Shown here piece by piece: positions 14,917 through 24,183 of a DNA stretch of 64,000 bases (position 1 is its first letter; every line of letters begins with the position of its first letter). The notes beneath the pieces are model-generated. The model saw only the letters and a program-made list of their open reading frames with translations. It was not told the DNA's origin and ran no database searches. The translations under genes were made by a program, and so were the position numbers. The DNA is taken from contig JBKHJN010000010.1 of NCBI GenBank assembly GCA_046538075.1, positions 1-64,000 on the forward strand. The letters are read 5' to 3'. This DNA is from Desulfobacca_B sp046538075. Lineage in GTDB: Bacteria > Desulfobacterota > Desulfobaccia > Desulfobaccales > Desulfobaccaceae.

Positions 14917-16626
14917 CTACCCTATTTGCAAATCTGCCGGAGCCGGTGACTCTTCCTTTAAAGCCCGGCGCAGGACCTTGCCCACCATGGTTTTGGGTAA
15001 CTCAGACCTAAATTCCAAGATCTTGGGTACCTTGTAGGAGGCTAATTGGGTTTTGCAAAATTCTTGGATCTCTTCCCCGGTAATCTGGACCCCGGGTTTA
15101 AGGACCACAAAACCTTTTACCGTCTCCCCCCGGTAGGGATCGGGAACCCCAATGACTACCGCATCTAAAATAAGGGGATGTTGATAAAGCACCTCTTCCA
15201 CTTCCCGGGGATAGATTTTATAGCCTCCGGCAATGATGACGTCTTTTTTCCGGTCTACAATATAAAAATAGCCCTCATCGTCCCTGGTGGCCAGATCGCC
15301 GGTGTAGAGCCAGCCATCCCTTAGGACCAGGGCAGTCTCGGCCGGGTTTTGCCAATAGCCACTCATCACCTGGGGGCCGCGGATGATCAGTTCCCCCACT
15401 TCCCCCGGGGCCAGTTCTTGGGTGCCAGATTCGCCATCGACGATCCGGGCCTCGGTGCTGGGAAAAGGCAGGCCGATGCTGCCGGACTTGCGCACCCCTT
15501 GGATGGGGTTGAGATGGGTCACCGGCGCGGCCTCAGTCAGACCATAACCTTCCAGGATACGCCCCTGGGTCAAACTTTCAAAGCGCTCCTGCACTTCCCG
15601 GGGCAAGGGGGCGGAACCGCTGATACACCCCCAGATGGAAGATAGATCATAGCGGCTGATCTTGGGGTGATTGATCAGGGCCACAAAAATGGTAGGAACC
15701 GCGGGGAAGACAGTAGGACGATATTTTTGAATGGTTTTAAGGACTTGATTGACATCAAACCGGGGCAGAATGATCAGCGAGCCTCCCAGCGACAAAGGCC
15801 AGTTCATGGCCGCGGTCATGCCGAAGGCATGGAAAAAAGGGAGCACCGCCAACACCCGTTCGCCGCCGCGGTTCAGGTGCGGCAGCCAGGCGTTGATCTG
15901 GGCCACATTTGTCATCAGGTTCTGATGGGTCAGGATGGCCGCCTTGGGCACCCCGGTGGTGCCGCCGGTATATTGTAATACCGCAATGGCCTGGCTATCT
16001 TGCGTTCCTGGGAGGGGGGGCGGCAACGGCGTTTTGAGCACTCGGGTAAAGCTGATCTGACCCTTATCAGACTGAACCCTGGTGTTTAACCCCTGGCGGC
16101 GGGCCTTAAAAGGATAGAGCCAGTTGAGCGGAAACGGCATATATTCGGCCAGGCCAGTGACCACCAGGTGCTCCAGATCAACCTCCCGGTTCAGGCCGGC
16201 CAACTTGGGGATCAGGTGATCCAACCCGATCAGAATCCGAGCCCCGGAATCTTTCAGCTGATAAGCCAGCTCCCCGGGAGAGGAGAGGGGGTTCAACATT
16301 ACTACTATGGCCCCCAATTGCAGGGCAGCATAATATCCCAGCACTGCTTGGGGGCAGTTGGGGAGCAGCAGGGCCAGCCGCTGCCTGGGCCGCAGCCCCA
16401 AATGATATAACCCGGTTTTCAGACGGCCGATCTGCTCTATTAATTGCCGGTAAGTGATTTTCCGCCCCAGGAAGCGAAGGGCCACGGCTTGGGGAAAATC
16501 CCGGGCCGATTGTTCCAAGGCTTGGGAGAGGGTAAGACGGGGAATGTCAATCTCGGCCGGCACCCCGGGATCATAAAACCGCTGCCAGCAGCATTGCCTT
16601 TCCTCCGCTGTAGATTGTTTATTCAT
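14917..16626 (-). CDS. Long-chain fatty acid-CoA ligase (AMP-binding)
   Basis: An ANL-superfamily adenylating enzyme that activates an acyl acid with ATP and joins it to CoA. The P-loop-like motif YTGGTTGVPKAA (A3), EGYGLTEAAPVTHLNP (A5), YTGDLATRDDEGYF (A7) and DRKKDVIIAGGYKIYPREVE (A8) are intact, and the C-terminal lysine of PKTMVGKVLRR is present. ATG at 16626 is chosen because it overlaps the end of the SlyD-type gene by 8 bases and gives a normal 569-aa length; the longer frame from 16677 would add 17 residues read inside that gene. FadD-like long-chain specificity is likely but not proven by sequence. Confidence 0.88.
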   Translation of the reverse strand: MNKQSTAEERQCCWQRFYDPGVPAEIDIPRLTLSQALEQSARDFPQAVALRFLGRKITYRQLIEQIGRLKTGLYHLGLRPRQRLALLLPNCPQAVLGYYAALQLGAIVVMLNPLSSPGELAYQLKDSGARILIGLDHLIPKLAGLNREVDLEHLVVTGLAEYMPFPLNWLYPFKARRQGLNTRVQSDKGQISFTRVLKTPLPPPLPGTQDSQAIAVLQYTGGTTGVPKAAILTHQNLMTNVAQINAWLPHLNRGGERVLAVLPFFHAFGMTAAMNWPLSLGGSLIILPRFDVNQVLKTIQKYRPTVFPAVPTIFVALINHPKISRYDLSSIWGCISGSAPLPREVQERFESLTQGRILEGYGLTEAAPVTHLNPIQGVRKSGSIGLPFPSTEARIVDGESGTQELAPGEVGELIIRGPQVMSGYWQNPAETALVLRDGWLYTGDLATRDDEGYFYIVDRKKDVIIAGGYKIYPREVEEVLYQHPLILDAVVIGVPDPYRGETVKGFVVLKPGVQITGEEIQEFCKTQLASYKVPKILEFRSELPKTMVGKVLRRALKEESPAPADLQIG

Positions 16627-17116
16627 GCTCGGTGGCTGGCATTGTTTCTGCGGCCCGGGGACCGTAAAGTCGAACAATATCTTCCTGGCAGGCTTCCCTA
16701 ACCTGACGGACGTTGATCATCACCTCCAGATCCTTGCCGGCCAGGGGGTGATTGAAGTCGATCAATACGGTTTCCGGCCGTAGTTCACGAATAAAGAACT
16801 TGGATGGACGGCCGCGGTCGTCAGTGGCTTCAAAAATCAGCCCTGGCCGCAGCTCCACGCTCGGATCAAATTCATCGCGGGAAACCTCATGAATCAGCTG
16901 TTCGTCCACTTCCCCAAAAGCCTCCTGGGGGCTCAGGTTGATCACTTTGATCTCATCCACCTCCATACCCAGCAAGGCCTTTTCCAGACCCAGGGGCATC
17001 CCCCCATAACCCATGCAGATCGATATTTCTTCGGGCTGGCCGCCAGGAGGATGGACCTTTTCGCCGATCCGGAGCTGGTATTCCAGATTGACAAAAGAAT
17101 CTTCTGTTATTTTCAT
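16619..17116 (-). CDS. SlyD-type FKBP peptidyl-prolyl isomerase
   Basis: A 165-aa FKBP-type isomerase of the SlyD branch, a folding helper that rotates proline bonds. The split FKBP domain with the insert-in-flap (IF) chaperone domain is visible: MGYGGMPLGLEKALLGMEVDE before the flap, PQEAFGEVDEQLIHEVSRDEF, and the closing IDFNHPLAGKDLEVMINV. The His/Cys-rich nickel-binding tail of E. coli SlyD is absent. It is the first gene of the minus-strand group and is divergent from the AAA ATPase gene. Confidence 0.9.
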   Translation of the reverse strand: MKITEDSFVNLEYQLRIGEKVHPPGGQPEEISICMGYGGMPLGLEKALLGMEVDEIKVINLSPQEAFGEVDEQLIHEVSRDEFDPSVELRPGLIFEATDDRGRPSKFFIRELRPETVLIDFNHPLAGKDLEVMINVRQVREACQEDIVRLYGPRAAETMPATEHE

Positions 17117-17679
17117 ACACTCTCCTCAAAACTTAACTAAATTTATCAAATTCCAAGCTGATAGTCAGACCTCCCGGTCCACTTTACAAATAAATGATCT
17201 TAATCGAAGCAAGAATGAGGACCCGGCCAGGACAACGGTCAGCCCATCTGCCAATTCCAATTTGTCTCCCCTGCCGGCAGGTCCAACCAGGATGAATTGC
17301 CCTTTATTATAAGCAAAGAAGATAAATTAGGCAAGGGGATAGCCGGTCAGATTAATGGCATTCCTTGCTTTCTGCTGTCCAGATTTAAAGTCTTTGGTCC
17401 TGCCTTTTCGGCTTATTATTACTCCGAGCCTTAATCTGCAGTAAAGAGTTAAGCTTAGATTGGCAAGTCCCAGATTTCTTCAAGCTGAAATATTTATGGT
17501 TGTCAAAAGGTCTATCTTGTTTTAATATCTAATATAATAATTTCTCCGGGGGCGGCGAGCATACCCATCCGATCTGATCATCAATGCCATTGCTGCGCCT
17601 TTAAAAATCTGTAAAGTTTTGGTGCCGCCTGCCGATTCTTAGTACAGACATTATTTTCAATCATTTTAGGAAAAAAGCC
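17117..17679. other. Intergenic region between divergent genes
   Basis: 563 bases with no supported gene. The region must hold promoters for the SlyD-type gene (minus) and the AAA ATPase (plus). AT-rich tracts occur around 17500-17545, but I see no convincing promoter, riboswitch or repeat. Confidence 0.4.
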
Positions 17680-18987
17680 ATGCAAAAAGCCATACCAGTT
17701 GAGGAACATTCCCAACAGGGGTTGCCCTACCGTCCCCTGCCGCAGTCTATCGAGGATACCAAGATCCCGGAAATTTTTCTGGCCAATCTTACCCTCAAAC
17801 ATTGTTTTTACCTGGAAGCCTTCAAACTAACCGATTTAGAGGAGCGCCTCAAGTTATCCGTGCCGATCATTATGGAGCTGTTGGATTATCTGGTTCGACA
17901 AAAATATGTGGAGATCCTCGGGAGCGATCCCTACCGACAACTGTTGACCACCACCGACTTAAGTCTGCGCTATGCTCTGACCAATGAGGGGAAAAAGCGG
18001 GCAGACCATATCTTGAATTATGATGCCTATATTGGTCCAGCCCCGGTCACCCTGAATGACTATTGGGAACAAGCTAATAGCCAGAGTATTCAGATCACCA
18101 AAGTCAGTCCGGAGCGTCTGCAGGAAGTGCTCCAGGGATTGGTGATTGCCCCGGATTTATTAAAGAAGTTGGGGCCCGCTATAGTTAGCGGCAAACCCCT
18201 ATTTCTCTATGGCCCGCCGGGCAACGGCAAAACCACTATTGCCTTGAGATTGGGCGAGATGTGGGAAGATGTAATCCTGATCCCTTATGCCATCTATATC
18301 GAAGGGCAAATCATCCGCGTCTTTGACGAGATGATTCACCGGCCGGTGCCGGCTCCGGCCACAGAGCCGGAATTAATCGACCGCCGTTGGGTCCGGACCT
18401 CCCGCCCGGCGGTAATTGTCGGGGGCGAATTAACCCTGGACATGCTTGATCTGGCTTTCAGTCCGACTCTGAAATTTTATGAAGCCCCTTTGCAATTAAA
18501 GGCTAATAACGGCTTATTGATCGTGGATGATTTCGGCCGCCAGAGCATTCACCCCCATGAATTGCTCAACCGCTGGATCATCCCCATGGAGAACCACCAG
18601 GATCTGCTCCGACTGCATACCGGCCAAAAATTTACCATTCCCTTTGATGTGTTTATGGTATTCGCCACCAACCTGGAGCCTACCAGCCTGATTGATGACG
18701 CCTTTCTGCGGCGCATCCGTTCCAAAGTGAAACTGACACCAGTAAGCCGGGAGCAGTTTATTGAAATCTTCCGTCTGGTGTGCCGCCATTATCAGGTCGA
18801 ATTTGACCCGGAGGCGGTGGATTATTTGCTCAACAATTATTATGCCGACCAGCAGCGCCGGATGGATGCCTGCCACCCCCGCGACCTGGTAGAACATATT
18901 TTAGACCATTCCCGCTTTTACAATGTCCCGCCCAGCCTCTCGAAAGAAAACCTGGACCGCGCCTGCGGCACTTATTTTGTATATTAA
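17680..18987 (+). CDS. AAA-family ATPase with N-terminal helical domain
   Basis: A 435-aa cytoplasmic protein. Residues 1-130 are helical and contain a winged-helix-like part (ITKVSPERL follows); the ATPase core starts near 140. Walker A is GPPGNGKT (178-185), Walker B is GLLIVDDFG, sensor-1 is MVFATNLEP, and an arginine-rich sensor/finger region is RRIRSKVKL. It resembles AAA proteins of deltaproteobacteria annotated only as ATP-binding; no partner is encoded next to it, and the gene appears to stand alone with hairpin sequence after it. Role unknown. Confidence 0.8.
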   Translation: MQKAIPVEEHSQQGLPYRPLPQSIEDTKIPEIFLANLTLKHCFYLEAFKLTDLEERLKLSVPIIMELLDYLVRQKYVEILGSDPYRQLLTTTDLSLRYALTNEGKKRADHILNYDAYIGPAPVTLNDYWEQANSQSIQITKVSPERLQEVLQGLVIAPDLLKKLGPAIVSGKPLFLYGPPGNGKTTIALRLGEMWEDVILIPYAIYIEGQIIRVFDEMIHRPVPAPATEPELIDRRWVRTSRPAVIVGGELTLDMLDLAFSPTLKFYEAPLQLKANNGLLIVDDFGRQSIHPHELLNRWIIPMENHQDLLRLHTGQKFTIPFDVFMVFATNLEPTSLIDDAFLRRIRSKVKLTPVSREQFIEIFRLVCRHYQVEFDPEAVDYLLNNYYADQQRRMDACHPRDLVEHILDHSRFYNVPPSLSKENLDRACGTYFVY

Positions 18988-19043
18988 CTGGGATGTTATT
19001 ACTCAGAGCGAAAAATTGATTAATGCTAAATCTTCATTAAATC

Positions 19044-19065
19044 CCCTCTCCCTTGAGGGAGAGGG
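19044..19065. repeat. Palindromic intergenic repeat
   Basis: A 9-bp perfect stem (CCCTCTCCC and GGGAGAGGG, loop TTGA) followed by TTAGGGTGAGGGTG. This wording recurs between genes in many proteobacterial genomes as a dispersed palindrome. It lies 57 bases after the AAA ATPase stop and may stabilise or terminate its transcript. Confidence 0.65.
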
Positions 19066-19251
19066 TTAGGGTGAGGGTGAAAAGTTAAGCTATTTCATGC
19101 TCCTAGTAATAATATCAATGAGGGGCTAAAGGGGGACAAGGTCCAGGCAAAAGCACCGGAAGGCAGGGGCAGTAAGCGGACGGGGCTCAGACCCGAGACT
19201 CCGGCCTAACCTTACCGCGGCCAGCAAAAGGGAGCTTATCCCAACCTTGAA

Positions 19252-19587
19252 TTATTTGGTTTGTAGATTTTGCCAACGGCGGGCCAAAAATTCCAGCTCC
19301 CATAAGGATTGAAATAATTTTATACCCAGGGTGTAGCGAGACAGCTGGCCGATAACGGGACGGGACCACACCACCCGGCCGGCCAGACGGACTTCCTCTT
19401 CTCCCTCGGGGAAAATAAAAGAAATTTCTACCGGGGTCCCTGGAACAAAGGCGGTGCCGGTTTCCAGCTTGGCCCCCATGGCGCTAAGATCCAGCAAAAA
19501 GTTGCCCGCGCCCGGTTTGCCGTTGATTTCCTTGAGTTCCACCCGCACTGGATAACGTCGGGCCCGTCGGTCTTTACGTTGCCGCAT
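19252..19587 (-). CDS. PilZ domain protein
   Basis: A 111-aa single-domain PilZ protein, predicted to bind cyclic di-GMP. The N-terminal arginine motif is present as RKDRRARRYPVRV and the second motif as DLSAMGAKLE, in the (D/N)xSxxG pattern; the beta-barrel strands continue through EVRLAGRVVWSRP. No effector domain is attached, so it must act by binding a partner. It lies 36 bases downstream of the NUDIX gene on the same strand, with AGGTGAGG before its ATG. Confidence 0.85.
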   Translation of the reverse strand: MRQRKDRRARRYPVRVELKEINGKPGAGNFLLDLSAMGAKLETGTAFVPGTPVEISFIFPEGEEEVRLAGRVVWSRPVIGQLSRYTLGIKLFQSLWELEFLARRWQNLQTK

Positions 19588-19623
19588 TTGATAGACCTCA
19601 CCTTATTTTTAAGTATCAATCTA

Positions 19624-20169
19624 TCAGGCCCCTTGGGCCGGGCCAGTACCACTCCTTAACCCTGTCATGTTGAAATAATCGGCCAGCGCGTCCCGGCTGC
19701 TGGAAAAAGCCAGCAGCTCCCAGGGTATTTCCTGGGGAGAAAAAATTGCCACTTCCAGGGTTTCATCTCCGGCGCCCAGCGTTCCCCCCAGTACTTCGGT
19801 GACATAGGCCACTACCACAGTAGTCCGCCCGATATAGGAGTAAACATTGAGCAGGCGGGTGACGCGGACCTTGAGCAGCACTTCTTCCTGCACTTCGCGC
19901 ACTGCGGTTTCTTCCACCCGCTCCCCTAAATCCACGAATCCTCCTGGCACCACCCACAAACCGTAGCCGGGTTCAATGGCCCGGCGCAGCAGCACCACCC
20001 CCTCGTTCATCGGAATGATGGCAATGGCTGCCAGTTTGGGGTCCAGGTAGAAGATAAACCCGCAGCGAGAGCATACCAGGCGCGGCGGCTCTTGGGGTTT
20101 AAGCTGCTTCTTGACCAAGGGGCCGCCGCATTGGGGGCAGAATTTATATAACTCTTCCCGATAGGTCAT
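19624..20169 (-). CDS. NUDIX hydrolase with N-terminal zinc ribbon
   Basis: A 181-aa protein. The N-terminus is a zinc ribbon with two CxxC pairs (FCPQCGG and LVCSRCGF), followed by a NUDIX domain with the box beginning GGFVDLGERVEETAVREVQEE. The usual glycine after EE is replaced (EEVLL), a small departure from the consensus, but the catalytic glutamates are all kept. The layout matches NudC-like or ADP-ribose-type NUDIX enzymes that hydrolyse nucleoside diphosphate derivatives; the substrate cannot be read from the sequence. Confidence 0.85.
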   Translation of the reverse strand: MTYREELYKFCPQCGGPLVKKQLKPQEPPRLVCSRCGFIFYLDPKLAAIAIIPMNEGVVLLRRAIEPGYGLWVVPGGFVDLGERVEETAVREVQEEVLLKVRVTRLLNVYSYIGRTTVVVAYVTEVLGGTLGAGDETLEVAIFSPQEIPWELLAFSSSRDALADYFNMTGLRSGTGPAQGA

Positions 20170-20320
20170 ATTGGTAACTGCTCCATCCCTGAGGCTGGCA
20201 AGCCCCGCCCCCCTGGTTCAGCTAAGCCCAGCAAGTGAGGAATATATTGCCACAGGCTCCGGGCCCTCGTCAAGGTGCCATTTAGATATAAAGGTTTATA
20301 GGGAAGCGGTTGGGGCACTA

Positions 20321-21265
20321 TCAGAACCCTTTTATGGGCACCGGCGTAAAGGTCATTATGAAGACCACGATGGTGACGATGCCAATCCAGCGGCGCTGCT
20401 GATCCAGGGGGATCCAATCATGCAGTGGCTGCGGATGAAAAAATCCCATAAAATAAAGTAAAACCGCCCATATCAGCCACCCGGCCCAGCCGAGCAGACC
20501 GCAGATCAGCAGAAAGCCGAAAAAAATCTTGGAGATCCAGTGGGATAAAGGGCCGAATAAGGCATAAGAGACGTGGCCGCCATCCAACTGTCCGATGGGG
20601 ATGAGGTTGAGGTTGGTGACAAACAGCCCCAGCCACCCCGCAAAGGCCATGGGATGAAGCACGATATGTTGGTTTTGGGGTAGCGGCCCCACAACCAGCC
20701 AACTGATCAGTTTAAACAAGAGGCACTCGCCCAGAACAAAGCCACCCGGTTCTTCCACTCCAGGGGAAATCAGATATACTTCGGAAAATTCCAGGCCGAT
20801 CGCCAGAATGGGGATCGCTACCAGCAGCCCCACCAACGGACCGGAAGCGCCGACGTCCATGAGGGCCCGTTTGTCCTTTATCGGAGACCTTATCCTGATA
20901 TAGGCACCCAGGGTGCCGATGATGAAAGGAATCGGCGGGGCCGGGATAAAATAGGGTAAGGTGACATCCAGATGGTGCCAGCGGGAGGCCAGATAATGGC
21001 CCATCTCATGGGTAAATAAAATCAGCAACAGTGCAAAGGAGAAGGGGATGCCTTTGTAAAGCAGCCAGGGAGTCTCAAGGGGGTTGATCCCCTGTTGCAT
21101 GGCCCCGGCCACCAGGGTGGTCAGTACCGTGGCCAGGAATAATATGATATGAATCCGGGGAATCCGCGGTGGAGTGGACTCTGGCTGCCGGACTGATTCC
21201 GGACCCGGTTTTGGACCCCAGGAAGGCGGCCCGCCCGGATAGGGTAACGGTAGTCTGTCATTCAT
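20321..21265 (-). CDS. Site-2 protease family (M50) membrane metalloprotease
   Basis: A 314-aa polytopic protein of the S2P/M50 class that cuts substrates within the membrane. The zinc motif is HEMGHYLASRWH (HExxH) in one hydrophobic segment, and the third zinc ligand is in NLIPIGQLDGGHV near the C-terminal side. A proline-rich cytosolic N-terminal tail of about 30 residues precedes the first membrane helix. No PDZ domain is present. Its substrate is unknown. It begins one base after the end of the pseudouridine synthase gene, so the two are probably co-transcribed. Confidence 0.88.
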   Translation of the reverse strand: MNDRLPLPYPGGPPSWGPKPGPESVRQPESTPPRIPRIHIILFLATVLTTLVAGAMQQGINPLETPWLLYKGIPFSFALLLILFTHEMGHYLASRWHHLDVTLPYFIPAPPIPFIIGTLGAYIRIRSPIKDKRALMDVGASGPLVGLLVAIPILAIGLEFSEVYLISPGVEEPGGFVLGECLLFKLISWLVVGPLPQNQHIVLHPMAFAGWLGLFVTNLNLIPIGQLDGGHVSYALFGPLSHWISKIFFGFLLICGLLGWAGWLIWAVLLYFMGFFHPQPLHDWIPLDQQRRWIGIVTIVVFIMTFTPVPIKGF

Positions 21266-21266
21266 A

Positions 21267-22010
21267 TTATTTCAACTGATCCCGCTCAGGCAGACCGCTG
21301 GCTTTCCGCAGTTGGGCCACTTCGTGGGTCTTGAGCTCCCGATAGGCGCCGATGGGCAGCCGCCCCAACTTCAGGGGGCCGTAAGCGATCCGTTTCAGCT
21401 TCAGGACCGGATGCCCCACTTGGGCGCACATGCGCTTGACCTGGTGGTAGCGCCCCTCCCGGATGGTCAGCTCCAGCACGGTGCGCTCCGCCAGCACCTT
21501 AAGCAGCCGGACCAGAGCCGGGGCCGTGCTCCGCCCGGCCACCTCGACCCCGGACTCCAGCTGTTGCACCGCAGCTTCTGACAGCGCCCCGGCCACCGTC
21601 ACCCGGTAGGTCTTGGCCACTTTAAACCGGGGGTGCATCAAGCGGTGCGCCAGTTCTCCGTCATTGGTGAGCAGCAGCAGACCGGCGGCGTCATAATCCA
21701 GCCGACCGATGGGATAGAGCCGTTCCTGCACTCCGTTAAGCAGGTCGCTTACCTGGCGACGCCCTTGGGGATCTTTTAAGGTACTAACATAGCCTTCAGG
21801 TTTGTTGAGCATTATGGTGCGCAATCGCCCCGGAACTGACACGGGCTGGCCATCTACCCGGACTTCATCGGTCTCGGTTTCGATTCTGGTGCCTAAGGTG
21901 GTCACTACCTGGCCATTAACGCTTACTCGCCCGGTTCGGATCAGCTGTTCTCCTTCTCGCCGGGACACCAGGCCGGCCCGGGAGAGAAATTTCTGCAGGC
22001 GTTCCTTCAT
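21267..22010 (-). CDS. RsuA/RluB-family rRNA pseudouridine synthase
   Basis: A 247-aa enzyme that isomerises uridine in rRNA. The S4 RNA-binding domain is at the N-terminus (ERLQKFLSRAGLVSRREGEQL), and the catalytic aspartate is in YPIGRLDYDAAGLLLLTNDG. The family motif HPRFKVAKTYRV and the final RYHQVKRMC segment are intact. The length and motifs fit RluB (23S U2605) rather than RsuA, but the exact target is inference. Confidence 0.9.
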   Translation of the reverse strand: MKERLQKFLSRAGLVSRREGEQLIRTGRVSVNGQVVTTLGTRIETETDEVRVDGQPVSVPGRLRTIMLNKPEGYVSTLKDPQGRRQVSDLLNGVQERLYPIGRLDYDAAGLLLLTNDGELAHRLMHPRFKVAKTYRVTVAGALSEAAVQQLESGVEVAGRSTAPALVRLLKVLAERTVLELTIREGRYHQVKRMCAQVGHPVLKLKRIAYGPLKLGRLPIGAYRELKTHEVAQLRKASGLPERDQLK

Positions 22011-22012
22011 AG

Positions 22013-22072
22013 TTTTTAGTTTCGAGTTTCGAGTTTCGAGTCAGTGGTATTTTCTAAAAACTCGAAACTAAA
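22013..22072. repeat. Tandem TTTCGAG heptamers within an inverted repeat
   Basis: Three head-to-tail copies of TTTCGAG lie at 22020-22040, and the arm TTTAGTTTCGAG pairs with CTCGAAACTAAA at 22061-22072, which includes the trpS stop codon. The arrangement could fold as a hairpin between trpS and the pseudouridine synthase gene. Confidence 0.7.
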
Positions 22073-23051
22073 TCCGCACCGCCTCCCGGACCTGGACCAT
22101 GGTTTGCTGGGCCTGAGCCCGGGCCCGGCTGTTGCCCTCCTCGATAATGGCATGGACCTCGTCCGGCCGCTCCAGATAATAGCGCCGCCGCTCCTGGATC
22201 GGGGCCAAGCGCTCGACCAGGGCTTCTGCCAGCATTTTTTTGCATTCCACGCAGCCTAAGGCAGCAGCCCGGCACTCCGCCGCGATTCGACTCAAAATCT
22301 CCGGGGGCAAATACATCCGGTGATAGGGAAAGGCCAGGCAACGGTCCGGTTCGCCTGGATCTTTTTTGCGGGGGCGCAGGGTGTCAGTGACCATCATGCT
22401 GACCTTGGCGCGGATCACTTCCGGCGGATCGCTAAGGTAGATACAGTTGTGATAACTTTTGCTCATTTTGCGGCCATCAATGCCCAATAGTTTGGGAATC
22501 TCAGTAAGAATGGTCTCCGGCTCCGGAAACACCTGGCCATACAAATGATTGAACCGGCGGGCGATCTCCCGGGTCAACTCCACATGCGGCAACTGATCAA
22601 CCCCCACCGGCACCCCATGCGCCTTATACATCAGAATGTCAGCCGCCTGCAGCACCGGGTAACCCAGGAAGCCGAACATCCGCAGGTCCTTTTGGGACAT
22701 TTCCTGCAGCTGCTCTTTATATGTGGGGTTGCGCTCCAGCCAGGTGATCGGCGTAATCATGCAGAACAGGACGAAGAGTTCGGCATGTTCTTTGATAGCC
22801 GATTGGATAAACAGCGTCGATTTCTGGTGGTCCAATCCGACGCTCAGCCAATCGATGACCATCTCCCAGACATTTTCCCGAATGCCTTCGGTCTGCTCAT
22901 AATCCGTGGTCAGCGCATGCCAATCAGCGACAAAATAGAAGCACTGATATTCGTCCTGGAGCTTGACCCAGTTATCCAGGGCTCCGTGCAGATTGCCCAG
23001 ATGGAGCTTGCCGGTGGGCCGCATACCGCTTAGAATGCGTTTCTTTGCCAT
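22068..23051 (-). CDS. trpS: Tryptophan-tRNA ligase
   Basis: Charges tRNA-Trp with tryptophan. The 327-aa class I synthetase has the HIGH-type signature in PTGKLHLGNLHGAL near residue 15 and the KMSKS loop in GRKMSKSYHN near residue 195; LGYPVLQAADILMYKAHGVPVG forms the central active-site region. The length is normal. It is followed by a hairpin-forming repeat and preceded by the C_GCAxxG_C_C gene with a 21-base gap. Confidence 0.96.
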   Translation of the reverse strand: MAKKRILSGMRPTGKLHLGNLHGALDNWVKLQDEYQCFYFVADWHALTTDYEQTEGIRENVWEMVIDWLSVGLDHQKSTLFIQSAIKEHAELFVLFCMITPITWLERNPTYKEQLQEMSQKDLRMFGFLGYPVLQAADILMYKAHGVPVGVDQLPHVELTREIARRFNHLYGQVFPEPETILTEIPKLLGIDGRKMSKSYHNCIYLSDPPEVIRAKVSMMVTDTLRPRKKDPGEPDRCLAFPYHRMYLPPEILSRIAAECRAAALGCVECKKMLAEALVERLAPIQERRRYYLERPDEVHAIIEEGNSRARAQAQQTMVQVREAVRI

Positions 23052-23072
23052 CGATTAAACCAAAATTATTTA

Positions 23073-23603
23073 TTATTCTTTTATGCCTTCGACGTTTTCC
23101 CCTAAAGGTTGGGAGCCCCAGTGCTCCAGGTCCTTGGGGACAATCATTTCGGCGGCCAATTCCGCCATTTCGCCAATAATTTCCCTGACCTGGAGGGCGT
23201 GCTCCCGGCAGAGCCATTCTTTCTGCCATTTCTGAGTCAATTCCCGGCACATGGTGGAGCCGTAGCGCCGCTTCAATTCATTGGGCAGGCGGTTAAATAT
23301 CCGGTACAGCCCTGGCTTGCCGTATAGTTCGGCCTTGGCCTGGGCCAGATCACCGGCCGGCTTCCCCTGCCGGCCGTAAGCCAGGCCCACCGCCGCCACC
23401 GCGCCCAACAACGCTCCGCAGGTATCGCCATATAGGCCGCAGCCGCCGCCGAAGCCGGTTACTATCGAGAGGGTTTCAGGGGGTAAGTCGGGAAAGAGTT
23501 CACCTATTACTGCCTCGAAGACACATTCAGCACAATTCAACCCGGTCTTGAAATTATCCCGGGCCCGTTTTTTAACTCTAGCAATGATTTCTTCCCGCTC
23601 CAT
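23073..23603 (-). CDS. C_GCAxxG_C_C family redox protein
   Basis: A 176-aa member of the C_GCAxxG_C_C family (TIGR01909), probably a redox-active or metal-binding protein of anaerobes. The defining cysteines are LNCAECVFEAV, then GFGGGCGLYGDTCGALLGA, and a late CRE pair (STMCREL and LCREHA). Function is not established. The ATG is preceded by AAAGGAGGCAGCA, a strong binding site. It is flanked by a kinase gene and trpS on the same strand. Confidence 0.85.
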   Translation of the reverse strand: MEREEIIARVKKRARDNFKTGLNCAECVFEAVIGELFPDLPPETLSIVTGFGGGCGLYGDTCGALLGAVAAVGLAYGRQGKPAGDLAQAKAELYGKPGLYRIFNRLPNELKRRYGSTMCRELTQKWQKEWLCREHALQVREIIGEMAELAAEMIVPKDLEHWGSQPLGENVEGIKE

Positions 23604-23616
23604 TGCTGCCTCCTTT

Positions 23617-24174
23617 CTATTGCTGAAGCTTTTCCAAAAATTTCTCGGCCTCGTTCACCACCGTCTCAAATGGTTGCCCGGTATCCAACTTAAGCAGCGG
23701 CCAACCCTTCAGATCATCCAGTATATCAAAATCCTGCTGTTGGGCGACTAGAATTTCTGGCCGGCCGTCCGAAACGGCCTGAACATTTTGCCGCCGCTGG
23801 GCCAGGCGGCGCTGGACTTCGCCCGGAGCACAGGTACAATAGATAAAACCTACCTTAGTCCCCAATTCCTGGGCCAGCTGCCTGACCTGCAAACGATCAC
23901 CGGCCCGTTTAAAAGAGCCGTCCAGGATCACCGGGGAACCCGCTTCCAGTTGTTGTCGGGCCTGGCGCAACATTTCCTCATAGGTGCGCCGGGAAAACTC
24001 GGCAGAGTAGATGCCGGCGCCGAAATCTTCGGGGACCCGAGTAGTTGGCTCCAGCCCGGCCAGGGTTTTGCGGACCGTATCGCTATGAATCACCGGCCAC
24101 CCGTGGTTGCGGCCCAAAACCTGGGCCAGAGTGGTCTTGCCGGTAGCGATCAGTCCAAAAACAACTACTATCAA
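23617..24174 (-). CDS. P-loop kinase-like protein (COG0645)
   Basis: A 185-aa P-loop protein with Walker A as GLIATGKTT at residues 7-15, the lid-type segment RRTYEEMLRQARQQLEAG, and VILDGSFKRAGDR, which fits predicted small-molecule kinases of COG0645. In many bacteria this domain is fused to the C-terminus of the phosphotransferase-like protein encoded immediately upstream; here they are separate genes 9 bases apart. A joint role in phosphorylating a small molecule is likely but unproven. Confidence 0.8.
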   Translation of the reverse strand: MIVVVFGLIATGKTTLAQVLGRNHGWPVIHSDTVRKTLAGLEPTTRVPEDFGAGIYSAEFSRRTYEEMLRQARQQLEAGSPVILDGSFKRAGDRLQVRQLAQELGTKVGFIYCTCAPGEVQRRLAQRRQNVQAVSDGRPEILVAQQQDFDILDDLKGWPLLKLDTGQPFETVVNEAEKFLEKLQQ

Positions 24175-24183
24175 AGATTCCCC

